Positions 1-8,304 of a DNA stretch of 64,000 nucleotides are shown here, in pieces; the first letter of the stretch is position 1; the number at the start of each line of letters is the position of its first letter. The stretch is from the NCBI GenBank assembly GCA_045536965.1, contig JAZSON010000032.1, forward strand, positions 62,001 to 126,000. The letters run 5' to 3'. The notes below the pieces were generated by a model that was given only the letters and a program-made list of their open reading frames with translations, searched no databases and was not told where the DNA came from. The position numbers were made by a program, and so were the translations under genes. The stretch is from UBA5448 sp045536965 (GTDB taxonomy: Bacteria; Bacillota; Clostridia; Oscillospirales; SIG627).

Positions 1-713
1 CCTGCTGTATATTCATCGTTTTGGGTGACTTTGTCGGCCATGACCATCAACTCATCCACCGCATCGCGGGTGAGTTTAGCGACCTTTTCGCAGTAGATTT
101 CATTGGTTAACAGATGGGAAATCTTCCAATCGGCAAGACCGACATATTTCGCCATCATATCACCAAACCCCGCCGATTTTAAATGTGTGGGTGCATTGGC
201 CAGAATTTTGGTATCTCCGATGATGACCTCGGGGCTTTTGGCGGCGTAACTGAATTTGAATCCGTTGTCGACGATGGGCGAACTGTAGGATGCAAAACCG
301 TCCATGGAGGGAGCGGTTGCAAAAAGACAAAGCTTTTTGTCCTGCCTTGCCGCTGCCAAGCGACAGGGATCGTTGACCGAACCTGTGCCGACTGATAAGA
401 TACCGATGTCGCGATCCAAAATCAAGTCTTCAAGCTCTTTGACATGCTTCATTTCCGCGACGCGCAGATTGTCGTAAATGTGAAAAGAAAGATTAAACTC
501 CTGCAAACTTTCCAAAATGCCATCGGCTGCCGCAAGGGTGTTTTGATCGGCTACCAGCAAAAGGTTTTTTGGGAAGCCGTTTTTCTTCAATATATTTCCG
601 ACGTTGCTGACCAACCCCGAGCCGATTTGTATGTCTTGGATGGCTGTTTCATGGTAAAGGCCGCAATCACATTTGCCTGATATGGAGCGGATGATTTCCA
701 AAAGCTCTGACAT
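1..713 (-). CDS. sn-glycerol-1-phosphate dehydrogenase-like protein (partial, 3' end beyond window)
   Basis: The frame is open from an ATG at 713 to the window edge (237 codons); the C-terminus is missing. Visible motifs fit the iron-dependent alcohol dehydrogenase/AraM-EgsA family: GTGSVND at residues 109-115 (dinucleotide binding), TAPSMDG at 133-139, and LKSAGFGD at about 178-185, where a metal-ligand Asp is expected. Known family members reduce dihydroxyacetone phosphate to sn-glycerol 1-phosphate in the cytoplasm. GGAG lies a few bases before the ATG. It starts 22 bp after the stop of the phosphodiesterase at 736 and is probably cotranscribed with it. The exact substrate is inferred from family resemblance only. 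Confidence 0.85.
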   Translation of the reverse strand, partial: MSELLEIIRSISGKCDCGLYHETAIQDIQIGSGLVSNVGNILKKNGFPKNLLLVADQNTLAAADGILESLQEFNLSFHIYDNLRVAEMKHVKELEDLILDRDIGILSVGTGSVNDPCRLAAARQDKKLCLFATAPSMDGFASYSSPIVDNGFKFSYAAKSPEVIIGDTKILANAPTHLKSAGFGDMMAKYVGLADWKISHLLTNEIYCEKVAKLTRDAVDELMVMADKVTQNDEYTA

Positions 714-735
714 GAGTATATTATCTCCGTTTTGA

Positions 736-1518
736 TTATTTTTTGTTGATGAGCGAACGGCCTTCCCATTCCGATTCTGCGGCGATGCCCATGAGAGCGG
801 CAATGGTTGGCGCAATATCTAAAAGCGAAGTGTTTTCGACTGTTTCACCGCCGACAAAATCGTTTCCGTAAAGGAAAAGGGGGATAATCATATCCTCGGG
901 CATCTCGGTGCCGTGGGATCTGTCGTGCCCGCCGTGGTCGGACATAATGATGATGGAATATTCAGAAGAAAAGGATGTGAATATTCTTTTTACATTGTCA
1001 ATGGCGATGGAAACGCGGCGAAGATACTCTTTGCTCATCCAAGCGTTGTCGTGCCCGCCTTTTTCATCGGTGTCGACTAAATATAAAAAAGCAAAGTCGG
1101 GCTTGTTTTCTCCGATGATGCGGATGGCTTCGTCGGTCAGTGCCGTGTCGGTGCTTTCTTTCATATAGGTGTTGATGTATGTGGAGAATTTTAAAGTATT
1201 CGGCAAAGCGATATCACGGAGAGGTTCCCAACCGTAAAACATAGCGGATATACCGCCGTAGTCTTTGATCTTTTCAAAAATGCCTTTGATGGGACGCACC
1301 TGTGGAACGTAGGTGTTTGTCAGTATGCCGTGCCGCTGGGGTGTGACTGAATGGGTCATGGAAAAATGGCACGGAAAGGTGACCGACGGGAACATGGCGC
1401 GGGCGTCGTAGGTGTAACTGCAGAGTTGTTCCAATTCGCGAAGAAACGGGTTGCCGCAAGCCTTGAGTCCGTCGGATCTCATGCCGTCGATAGAGATCAA
1501 AATGACTTTTTTGTCCAT
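736..1518 (-). CDS. Alkaline phosphatase superfamily phosphodiesterase/pyrophosphatase-like protein
   Basis: A 260-residue protein of the type I phosphodiesterase/nucleotide pyrophosphatase branch of the alkaline phosphatase superfamily. Metal-site motifs are visible in order: D11 in SIDGMRSD, the likely nucleophile T47 in SVTFP, DTDEKGGH at 149-156, and SDHGGHDRSHG at 193-203. The expected reaction is metal-dependent cleavage of a phosphodiester or phosphomonoester. There is no signal peptide, so it should act in the cytoplasm. GAGGTG precedes the ATG, and a good sigma-A promoter lies upstream. The next gene is a glycerol-1-phosphate dehydrogenase, which suggests, but does not prove, a glycerophosphodiester substrate. 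Confidence 0.82.
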   Translation of the reverse strand: MDKKVILISIDGMRSDGLKACGNPFLRELEQLCSYTYDARAMFPSVTFPCHFSMTHSVTPQRHGILTNTYVPQVRPIKGIFEKIKDYGGISAMFYGWEPLRDIALPNTLKFSTYINTYMKESTDTALTDEAIRIIGENKPDFAFLYLVDTDEKGGHDNAWMSKEYLRRVSIAIDNVKRIFTSFSSEYSIIIMSDHGGHDRSHGTEMPEDMIIPLFLYGNDFVGGETVENTSLLDIAPTIAALMGIAAESEWEGRSLINKK

Positions 1519-1548
1519 ACCGTCACCTCATAGTTATAATTATATATC

Positions 1549-1577
1549 ATTATAACACATTATAATAGGAAGTGCAA
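1549..1577 (-). promoter_or_regulatory. Sigma-A promoter for the phosphodiesterase/G1P dehydrogenase operon
   Basis: On the minus strand TTGCAC and TATAAT are separated by 17 bp, about 31 bp before the ATG at 1518. A second TATAAT-like box lies inside the spacer. Confidence 0.6.
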
Positions 1578-1603
1578 GGGGAAAGTGCACGGTTGGTGGG
1601 ATG

Positions 1604-1635
1604 AAAAAAGACAAGTCGGGCGACTTGTCTTTTTG
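1604..1635 (-). terminator. Rho-independent terminator after the PHP operon
   Basis: A perfect stem (AAAGACAAGTCG paired with its complement) is followed on the minus strand by a T run. It separates the PHP operon from the promoter of the phosphodiesterase gene. The AAGTCG core recurs in several terminators of this window. Confidence 0.8.
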
Positions 1636-1644
1636 TAAAACGGG

Positions 1645-1757
1645 TTATTTGATATGCTTGAAGTTGCCGAAGGTCTGGGTGACCGTTTCGCTGAAGGAAA
1701 AGGTCTGATCAAATTCACCGAGAATTTTTTGCAGATCAATAAGCCGGTGGCGGTTAT
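1645..1757 (-). pseudogene. Possible 3' remnant of a deleted gene
   Basis: Between the stop of the PHP gene and its terminator a different frame stays open for about 35 codons and ends in TAA. Its translation (for example GEFDQTFSFSETVTQTFGNF) looks protein-like rather than random. It has no start codon or ribosome binding site of its own and was not recognised. It could be the tail of a lost gene or a chance open frame. Confidence 0.2.
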
Positions 1758-2770
1758 TTTGCCCATTCGTCGGTGAAATACGCGTTGGTGTAGGCGACCT
1801 TTCTGTCCTTGTCGGTGATGGTCACGCGCAGATAAACGGGATCGACGTTGTCGGGCAGTTCGTAGGTTGCGCGGGTCAGCGGTTTGGAGTAGGGAACGAA
1901 ACGCTGACATTTGCGAACGCCTGTGGTGAAGCGAATTTCTTCCACCTCGGAGGTTTCAATCGTGACCTTTCCGTCTTCGACGTAAAGGGATTTGATCTCG
2001 GGCCCTTCCGAGGAATAAAAATTGCCCTTCATGATGGCATCCATGACCGTTTTGTATTCCAGTTTTGGTGCTTTGACCACGATGTAACATCCGCCGACGG
2101 CGAGTTTGCCGTGGGTATCGTCTGCGCCGACACACAGAATCGGTTTTCCCGAGCGCAGAATATCGTCGTATACCCGCTCGTTGTATTCGGGGAAGCCCAT
2201 GCGAATGCAACCGTAGTTCATGATTTCCAAAGCGTGCATATGTTCGTAGCCGATATAATCGGAATAATCCTCGCACGACCAAGTGGGGTGATTATAAATG
2301 ACGAAAAAGCCGTTTTCCCGACCCAGACGCATCATATCGGAAATGCCTTCGGGGGAATATGTTCTGACATAATCGGGTACGTTTGGATCGAATTTTACCA
2401 AAGGTTTGCTCGGCATGGCTTTCGAAGGAATATACAGTTCTCTATGCCAGCATACAGGGGTTTCCATGTCGGGGGAGGTGGCGATAAACCCCATGTGACA
2501 AGTTTTCTTGCAACCCGTAATAGGGGACACTTTATCATCGTCTTGGGAGATATCCAATTCGTAGCCGTTTAACACCAAAAAGTTGTCGTCTGTCAGGTGG
2601 TTGTGGGTGATAAAAACATCATGATCGGTATAAGAAATGATGGAGTAACCCTTCTCCATGTACATTTGTTTCAGTTCTTCGGGCGTATGATCTCCGTCGG
2701 AAAAGGTAGAGTGGGTATGGAGGTTGGCTTTATAGGAATTTGTGTTTTCGGGCAAAAGATATTTACGCAT
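1754..2770 (-). CDS. PHP-domain metal-dependent phosphoesterase (copy 1)
   Basis: A 338-residue protein with the PHP hallmark HTHSTFSDG at residues 18-26, then YTDHD near residue 50, a GYELDIS segment, a YNHPTWS segment in mid-protein and GADDTHG near residue 216. These supply the usual His/Asp/Glu metal ligands. PHP proteins of this type (related to YciV/RNase AM and cyclic phosphodiesterases) hydrolyse phosphoesters in the cytoplasm. The last ~80 residues form a beta-rich extension ending YTNAYFTDEWAK, common in Clostridia homologues. It follows a second PHP gene by only 25 bp; both should be on one transcript. The substrate is unknown. Confidence 0.85.
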   Translation of the reverse strand: MRKYLLPENTNSYKANLHTHSTFSDGDHTPEELKQMYMEKGYSIISYTDHDVFITHNHLTDDNFLVLNGYELDISQDDDKVSPITGCKKTCHMGFIATSPDMETPVCWHRELYIPSKAMPSKPLVKFDPNVPDYVRTYSPEGISDMMRLGRENGFFVIYNHPTWSCEDYSDYIGYEHMHALEIMNYGCIRMGFPEYNERVYDDILRSGKPILCVGADDTHGKLAVGGCYIVVKAPKLEYKTVMDAIMKGNFYSSEGPEIKSLYVEDGKVTIETSEVEEIRFTTGVRKCQRFVPYSKPLTRATYELPDNVDPVYLRVTITDKDRKVAYTNAYFTDEWAK

Positions 2771-2795
2771 CGCAACGATTTCCTTTCAAAGTGGA

Positions 2796-3782
2796 TTATT
2801 CGCAGGGTTTATCTTCTATACCGCCGTTGGTGATCCAAAGGGAATCGTCGGCGAGCATCTGATCCATAACGGCGAATCTGTCGGGATGTTTTTTTACATC
2901 GCGGATCTCTTCGTAGAAGAATTTTGTGGTACCTAAAGTCAGTGGCGGGAAATAAAATTGGGTTTCTTCGGGCTTTTCATATCGCTCGTAAGTTCCGCCC
3001 AAAAGTCCTTCGTGGTCGGCGCCGCCCGAAACGTAAAGATCGTATTCTCTTGCCAAACCGAGCACAAATCTGCGCTGTGCGCCCTTGAGCATGGCGTGCC
3101 AGACTTCCAGACCGTCAATGCCGTATGCAACGAGGGTTTTGAGCATTTCAGGATTTTTGCAAAACTGCACGGGGTGAGCCGCAATGGCAATGCCGCCCGC
3201 TTCGTGCACAAGATTGATCAGATCGTCCACGTTCATAAATTCAATGTCGGAGGGAACTTCGTTTCTGTATTTACCGTAGCACGTTTGGAAAAATTCAGGA
3301 TATTCAAGGTCGGTAATGAGTCCTCTTGCCTTCATGGCTCTGAAAACGTGTTCGTTGCAAAGCCATGTGATACCTTTGTTATATGCAAGCACATCGTCCC
3401 AAGTGATGTCTTTGATATATCCGATCTCAACACCCCGTTCAAACAGAACGCGGGTCTGTTCGGTTTCTTTAAACGAAAGCTTACGAAGATACTCTTTCAT
3501 GGGAGGGTATTCGGGATCAAAATGGAATGCGGTGATATGCAGACCTGCGTTGTGCGCGGGGAATTTGACCGAAAATTCCACGCCGAGCATACATTCAAGC
3601 CCTCTTTTTTTGCAGGCAGCGATCATTTCTTCGGTGCCCGAAGCGGTATCGTGGTCGGTTAAAACGAGTGCTTTGTATCCCTCCTCATACCCAATTTGCG
3701 CGAGTTGATCGGGGGAGTATGGGCCATCGGAATGGATGGAATGTGCATGCAGAGAAGCGTAAACTTTCATAACTTCTGCCAT
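2796..3782 (-). CDS. PHP-domain metal-dependent phosphoesterase (copy 2)
   Basis: A 328-residue PHP protein. HAHSIHSDG near residues 12-20, LTDHD near residue 43, a GVEFSV segment, an AHP segment (AIAAHPVQF) and GGADHEG supply the metal site expected of the TrpH/YciV group. The ATG at 3782 is chosen because GAGGTG lies six bases before it; an in-frame GTG three codons earlier overlaps that site. It is the first gene of a two-gene operon with another PHP protein of different sequence, so the pair is not a recent duplicate. Cytoplasmic; substrate unknown. Confidence 0.85.
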   Translation of the reverse strand: MAEVMKVYASLHAHSIHSDGPYSPDQLAQIGYEEGYKALVLTDHDTASGTEEMIAACKKRGLECMLGVEFSVKFPAHNAGLHITAFHFDPEYPPMKEYLRKLSFKETEQTRVLFERGVEIGYIKDITWDDVLAYNKGITWLCNEHVFRAMKARGLITDLEYPEFFQTCYGKYRNEVPSDIEFMNVDDLINLVHEAGGIAIAAHPVQFCKNPEMLKTLVAYGIDGLEVWHAMLKGAQRRFVLGLAREYDLYVSGGADHEGLLGGTYERYEKPEETQFYFPPLTLGTTKFFYEEIRDVKKHPDRFAVMDQMLADDSLWITNGGIEDKPCE

Positions 3783-3809
3783 AATGTTCACCTCACGTCA
3801 TTTTTTACA

Positions 3810-3838
3810 ATTATACAATAAAATCCGAATAAAATCAA
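3810..3838 (-). promoter_or_regulatory. Sigma-A promoter for the PHP operon
   Basis: TTGATT and TATAAT with 17 bp spacing on the minus strand, about 28 bp before the start of the first PHP gene. Confidence 0.6.
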
Positions 3839-3871
3839 TAAAAAGAACTTCAAAAATCTTTTGATTTCAAT

Positions 3872-3905
3872 AAAAAAGAACGAAGCGACCGCTTCGTTCT
3901 TTTTG
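3872..3905 (-). terminator. Rho-independent terminator of the zinc-ribbon gene
   Basis: Stem AAAAGAACGAAGC with loop GACC and a perfect complement, flanked by A and T runs on both sides, so it could act in either direction. Confidence 0.8.
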
Positions 3906-3946
3906 TGACGGGATACAAAAATTATATAAATAAAATGGGTAATGCT

Positions 3947-4267
3947 TTAGGCGTTGTCAGAACGGCATAACAATAAAATGCCGCCGATCATATTTACGAA
4001 CAGTAATGCACATACTTTGAGACCGACGCTGATTGGCTGGTTATATTTCAATCTGTTGCAAATTGCGATTGTAATCGGCAAACACCAAGCAAGAGGAAGC
4101 AGCATAAAGCCTTGGAAAATACAGCTGATGATCAAAAATATTTTTGCGGCTACGGCCAAACCATCATTGCCGCCTTTTGCGGTTTGGGAAGAAATGGCAC
4201 AACCGCATCCGGGGCAAATGACCGCTTCTTCGGCGATTTCTTTCCCACATTTTTGACAGAATTTCAT
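3947..4267 (-). CDS. Zinc-ribbon membrane protein of unknown function
   Basis: A 106-residue protein beginning with a zinc ribbon (C4-x2-C7 and C18-x2-C21) typical of the zinc_ribbon_2 domain, followed by two hydrophobic segments at about residues 37-72 and 80-100. The ribbon should face the cytoplasm with two or three membrane passes behind it. GGAG precedes the ATG by a normal distance. Such proteins are widespread in Clostridia without a firm role. It stands alone between a terminator and a divergent small regulator gene. Confidence 0.7.
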   Translation of the reverse strand: MKFCQKCGKEIAEEAVICPGCGCAISSQTAKGGNDGLAVAAKIFLIISCIFQGFMLLPLAWCLPITIAICNRLKYNQPISVGLKVCALLFVNMIGGILLLCRSDNA

Positions 4268-4385
4268 AACAAGTCACTCCTATAAATAAATTTGTCGAAA
4301 TATGACAATCCTATTTTATCCTACTTTATACTACTTGTCAATACTAAATGATGTTTTATCTTATAATATTTTTGAGGTGAGATAA

Positions 4386-4541
4386 TTGAAACCGCTAAAA
4401 GAAAAGATTAGTATTACGATTGATGGTGATGTTTTGGCAAAGTTAAAAGAAAAAGCCGAGTATGACGACCGCTCTTTGTCGCAGTATATAAATTTGATTT
4501 TGAAATTGCACATTAAAGAGGAAGAACAAAACAAGCCGTGA
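4386..4541 (+). CDS. Small ribbon-helix-helix (Arc/CopG-type) protein
   Basis: A 51-residue protein from a TTG start with GAGGTGA seven bases upstream. The sequence reads KISITIDGDVLAKLKEKAE, a beta strand running into a helix, then DRSLSQYINLILKLHIKEE, which is the classic ribbon-helix-helix pattern. Known members bind DNA as dimers and are often autoregulators or antitoxins. No toxin gene is adjacent. A TATAAT box sits 19 bp before the start, so the leader is very short. The last codons form the left arm of the terminator hairpin. Confidence 0.7.
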   Translation: MKPLKEKISITIDGDVLAKLKEKAEYDDRSLSQYINLILKLHIKEEEQNKP

Positions 4542-4563
4542 ACACCACGGCTTGTTTTGTTTT
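4529..4563. terminator. Bidirectional terminator between convergent genes
   Basis: ACAAGCCGTG pairs with its complement across a short loop and is followed by a T-rich run. The left arm overlaps the final codons and stop of the ribbon-helix-helix gene; on the other strand it follows the HAD phosphatase gene. Confidence 0.75.
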
Positions 4564-4576
4564 TTTGATATGTGAT

Positions 4577-5398
4577 TTATGAGGTGAAAAGTTCTCTTTC
4601 AAGGTCGGATATAATCTTTGCGATGGCGTGTTCCTGATTGCTGACGGTGATACGGTCTGCGGCTTCTTTTACCGCGTTAATCGCATTTTCGACGGCATAG
4701 CCGACCCCTGCCTTTTGGATCATCGAAATATCGTTTTCATAATTGCCCACCGCAACGGTACGGCGCATATCGATGCCGAGCAGACCTGCCATTCTTTCGA
4801 GCACCTGCCCCTTGCCGCCCACCTTCGGCAGCATTTCGTACATCGTCTTTTCCGAGCGGATGAAATCAAATTCCTTTGCCTTGGGATGTTCGTTTAACAG
4901 TCTTATCGTTTCATCGAGCAGTTTATCGTCTTCGTGCACAAACAGCACCTTGAGGATGGGTTCGGGTATGTCCCTGTAATGCCGCATTATGTTCAAAACG
5001 CCGGTTGCGCGACGAAACCATTCCATCGCAAGACTTTGTTTTGAAAAGTATATGTTGTTTGCGGTATTGATCTGAATTCCCATGGCGGGTAGGGTGCGGT
5101 CGATATATTCAATGAGTTCTAAGCCGCTTTCGGGCAGTTTTGCCTGCCACAGATAGGTTTCTTTTTGGAAATCGTAGATTCCTGCGCCGTTTACACAGCC
5201 GCAGGGTGCATTCGGTCGGACGGTGTGATAAATGCTCCGTGCGGTCATGGGTACGCGGCCCGTGATGAAGGTGAACAAACCGCCCTCGGATTTAAAATAC
5301 CTGATCGCGTCCATGTTTTCTTTTGAAATGGTATAATCGTTGCGAAAAAGGGTGCCGTCGAGGTCGGTGCAAAACAAAATGCCGTCAAATTTTCCCAT
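4577..5398 (-). CDS. Cof-type HAD-superfamily phosphatase
   Basis: A 273-residue protein with all HAD motifs: DLDGT at residues 12-16 (D12 nucleophile, D14 acid/base), TGRVP near residue 46, a conserved Lys in GGKGQ, and GNYENDISM near residue 217. The cap between them is the C2 type of the Cof/YbiV group, whose members dephosphorylate sugar phosphates and cofactors such as PLP or FMN. The ATG at 5398 has GGAGGAAAC directly before it; an earlier in-frame start has none. It is the last gene of an operon with two GH28-like enzymes, so a sugar phosphate substrate is plausible. Confidence 0.85.
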   Translation of the reverse strand: MGKFDGILFCTDLDGTLFRNDYTISKENMDAIRYFKSEGGLFTFITGRVPMTARSIYHTVRPNAPCGCVNGAGIYDFQKETYLWQAKLPESGLELIEYIDRTLPAMGIQINTANNIYFSKQSLAMEWFRRATGVLNIMRHYRDIPEPILKVLFVHEDDKLLDETIRLLNEHPKAKEFDFIRSEKTMYEMLPKVGGKGQVLERMAGLLGIDMRRTVAVGNYENDISMIQKAGVGYAVENAINAVKEAADRITVSNQEHAIAKIISDLERELFTS

Positions 5399-5485
5399 GC
5401 GGTTTCCTCCGAAGAGATTGAGAAGTTTTTTGAAATCGGATTGCAAAGATGTCGTGTCTTGGCGGTTTGATTTTAAAAATACAGT

Positions 5486-6550
5486 TTAGATCCTTGCATC
5501 CAAAAGCATCTGTGTGCCTTCGGCGGCTTCGATGCCGTATATAATGAGGTTTTTCATGTTTCCCGCCAAAGCGATGACCGCTTTTCCGCGGCCGAAAACG
5601 TTTTTAATCGTGATGTTATAGGTTTCCTCTTTTGTGGCGTGACGATCGCCGTACATGTGGGTGTCACCCACCCGCACGGCAAAGGCGCCGACATCCAGAT
5701 GGGGACATTCGGCAGAGGTGTCGATTACCCCGTCGATGAGGATATCATGCAGCTTGATGCCTCCTTGATTTAACAGTCTGACGTTGGAGCAAAAGGAGGC
5801 TGTTTTTATGTTTCTAATCGTTACATTGCAGATGTCGGAGGAAAGCCCCTCGACCGCAAACGCCCTTTCAAGATACCAGTCAAGCCCCGTGAGCGCCACC
5901 GAGTCATCTTCGAGAAAGCCTGTAAGATTTTCAATGAGAATATCGTGGCAGCCCTGCCGCAGATCGACGCCGTCGGAGTTTTTCACAAGCACCTCGCTGT
6001 ATTTTTCGCGTATCAGTCGGTGGTATTCGTTGCCGTTTGCATCGATTGCCGTATCGTTTGAGCAAAAGTCAATGTTGCCGATATAGCCGTTTGCGCAGTA
6101 AACGAAATTGAGCGCCCACCAACGCTGGTTGCGGCAGGAGATACCCGAGATCTTGAAGCCGTCGACATTGGTGAAAAGAACGAGATTGTTTTTCCAGATG
6201 GGTGGCAGTCCGTTTTGGTTTTGGTTTTTTTCCGAAAGTCCGTTGTACCTGCCGCCGTCGAGGACGGCTTCACCGCGACCGACGATGGTGATGTTGTGGT
6301 CGGTACCTTGGATGGTTTTTCCCATCTCGGTTTCGTGGTGCTCGTTGACGAACATATTGGAATAAACACCGTCTGCCATAACAAGATGGCAGTTTTCCAA
6401 AATTAGGGTAAAGTTGGAGGGCAGGCGGATGGCTTTTTCGATTACCCAATTTCCGCTGACGGTTGCCGTACGGCTTTCGTTTTTGACTGCATCGCTGATT
6501 TTTGCCGTGATGTATTCAAACCCTTGGGGTTGGAAAGGCTTTTTCTTCAT
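5486..6550 (-). CDS. GH28-like pectin-type glycoside hydrolase (cytoplasmic)
   Basis: A 354-residue right-handed beta-helix protein. Mid-protein motifs NSDGVDLRQG and EDDSVALTG correspond to the catalytic NxD and DD motifs of GH28. A later helix rung is rich in short hydrophobic strands (VTIRNIKTASF and similar). No signal peptide is present, so it should act on imported oligosaccharides, such as oligogalacturonides or related rhamnose-containing chains. The start at 6550 is set by GGAGGACGAAA; the upstream in-frame ATG lacks a site. It lies 39 bp behind a larger GH28 gene in the same operon. Specificity cannot be read from sequence. Confidence 0.75.
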   Translation of the reverse strand: MKKKPFQPQGFEYITAKISDAVKNESRTATVSGNWVIEKAIRLPSNFTLILENCHLVMADGVYSNMFVNEHHETEMGKTIQGTDHNITIVGRGEAVLDGGRYNGLSEKNQNQNGLPPIWKNNLVLFTNVDGFKISGISCRNQRWWALNFVYCANGYIGNIDFCSNDTAIDANGNEYHRLIREKYSEVLVKNSDGVDLRQGCHDILIENLTGFLEDDSVALTGLDWYLERAFAVEGLSSDICNVTIRNIKTASFCSNVRLLNQGGIKLHDILIDGVIDTSAECPHLDVGAFAVRVGDTHMYGDRHATKEETYNITIKNVFGRGKAVIALAGNMKNLIIYGIEAAEGTQMLLDARI

Positions 6551-6589
6551 TTTCGTCCTCCGTTTTTCAACTTTTTGCAAAAAAATATT

Positions 6590-8131
6590 TTATCCTTTTT
6601 GCAAGCACGCCTCTTCAAAATTTACTTCGTGGTAGCGCATATTGCGGATATTCACGTTTTCGATATTTTTCAGTTCAATCTTTTGCAGACCGTTTTTCGA
6701 GGAAGGTAGATCAATGTTTTCGATGTCGATGTTTTTGATATAATGTGTAGGTTCGTCAAAGCCCCAGAGCATCAGTGGGGTGATCTGGATGATCTTGCCT
6801 TCGGGACGGTAGGATATGCCGTGGAGCTCAATGTTTTCAAAGCGGAAGTTTTCAATTATGGTCAGTTGCCCCGCGCCTTCGCCGTCGTCATTGCAGGTAT
6901 ACCCCGTCCAAAGTCGAATATCGATCAGTTTGCAGTTGCGTACCTTTACGTTTCTGGCATAGCCGCCGCGCTTACGGGTGGCTTTCACGCGGAAACCGCT
7001 AATGCCTTTATTAAAGTCGCAGTCCCAGATGTAAATTTCGCTGATACCTCCCGAAAGTTCACTGCCGCAGGCAATGCCGTTGCGTCCGCCGCAATCAAAA
7101 ATGCGCACGTTTTTCGTGGGACGGTTGATCAGGTTGCCTTCCGGATTTTTACCTGATTTTATGGCGATGGCATCGTCATGGGTATCAAAACGGGTGGCAA
7201 AAACAGTGCAATTTTCGCTGGAATCGGGATTCCAGCCATCTCCGTTCCATACACCGCGGGAACGAATGGTACAATTATATGTAAGAACGTCTTTGCAGTA
7301 AACGAAATGTACGTTCCACGCAGCACCGAAGCCGATTTGCAGATTTGTCAAAACCACGTTTTCGCAGTTGTTCATATTGATCAGGCGGGGACGGGCTCTA
7401 CCCGGAATGGTGTTTTCGTTTTCGCAGGTCTTGACGTAATCGGCGTTTTCGGAAAGAAAGCTTTTGAGTCGTTCTTTTTCTTTTTCGATGACGGCGTGGC
7501 AAAGCGCTTCGCCGCCGCCAAGCACCGATCCGCCGCCCCGAATGACGACGTTTTGGGTGGTGTATCCGCCGTTTTTATCCATTTTACCGATGTTGATGAG
7601 GGGGCGGTAGCACATCATTTCTTTGCCTTCAAAACGGCTGAGCACCTTGGGTGCATAATCCTCCACGATAGCCGTACCCTGCAAAACAGCCCCTTTTTCA
7701 ATATAAAGCTCGGTGTCGCTTTGCATATCCAAAGCGCCCGTCAGAAAAACGCCCGCAGGGAGATAAACGCACTCGTTTTCTCTGCAATCGTTTAACGCTT
7801 TTTGCAGAGCGGCGGTATTGTTGGTTTTGCCGTCGCCGACGGCGTTGTAGGGAGGCTTTGTTACGTCGATGCGTTGTTTTCTTTCTTCGGTGTGCAAGGT
7901 GTCGCAAAAAAGACATTCGCCGTCCTTTCCTTCCAGCCGAACGGTATAGGCAGAGGAGGGAGAAAGCCCCGTGATTTCACAATGGGTTTTGTCGGTGGAA
8001 AAAACAGCTTTTTCGTCGAGGTATATTTGATAAATGATCCCATCGGGAAGATCCCACTGCTTGTCCCAATATAGGGTGATTTCATCTTCGAAAAGGACGA
8101 TGTTCACTTTGCCCGATTGCAATCTTTTCAT
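6590..8131 (-). CDS. GH28 polygalacturonase-like enzyme with N-terminal fibronectin-III-like domain
   Basis: A 513-residue protein. Residues ~10-95 resemble a fibronectin-III module (ITGLSPSSAYTVRL), and the rest is a GH28 beta-helix. Conserved GH28 motifs appear in order: NGDGWNPDSS, DTHDDAIAIKSG, GIACGSELSGG (where GHG-type sequence normally sits) and GFRVKATRKRGG (the RxK motif). This is the layout of exo-acting bacterial GH28 enzymes. No signal peptide is seen, so activity is probably intracellular. GGAGGAAAC precedes the ATG at 8131. First gene of the operon 8131 to 4577. Confidence 0.88.
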   Translation of the reverse strand: MKRLQSGKVNIVLFEDEITLYWDKQWDLPDGIIYQIYLDEKAVFSTDKTHCEITGLSPSSAYTVRLEGKDGECLFCDTLHTEERKQRIDVTKPPYNAVGDGKTNNTAALQKALNDCRENECVYLPAGVFLTGALDMQSDTELYIEKGAVLQGTAIVEDYAPKVLSRFEGKEMMCYRPLINIGKMDKNGGYTTQNVVIRGGGSVLGGGEALCHAVIEKEKERLKSFLSENADYVKTCENENTIPGRARPRLINMNNCENVVLTNLQIGFGAAWNVHFVYCKDVLTYNCTIRSRGVWNGDGWNPDSSENCTVFATRFDTHDDAIAIKSGKNPEGNLINRPTKNVRIFDCGGRNGIACGSELSGGISEIYIWDCDFNKGISGFRVKATRKRGGYARNVKVRNCKLIDIRLWTGYTCNDDGEGAGQLTIIENFRFENIELHGISYRPEGKIIQITPLMLWGFDEPTHYIKNIDIENIDLPSSKNGLQKIELKNIENVNIRNMRYHEVNFEEACLQKG

Positions 8132-8168
8132 AGTTTCCTCCGTGCTTTTTCGGTTTGTTTTCAGGGGT

Positions 8169-8197
8169 ATTTTACCACACCGAGAAAATATATTCAA
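8169..8197 (-). promoter_or_regulatory. Sigma-A promoter of the GH28 operon
   Basis: TTGAAT and TAAAAT with 17 bp spacing on the minus strand, 38 bp before the first GH28 gene. Confidence 0.6.
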
Positions 8198-8224
8198 TCC
8201 AAAGACGCAAGAATTTATACGAGC

Positions 8225-8261
8225 ATAAAAAAGAATACTTCGTGAGAAGTGTTCTTTTTTG
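8225..8261 (-). terminator. Terminator after the broken HTH gene
   Basis: AAAAGAATACTTC and GAAGTGTTCTTTT form a stem with one wobble pair, flanked by A and T runs on either strand. Confidence 0.7.
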
Positions 8262-8304
8262 GCTTTTGGGTGCAAAAAGAATCGGTATAAAAAGATTTTC
8301 CTTA

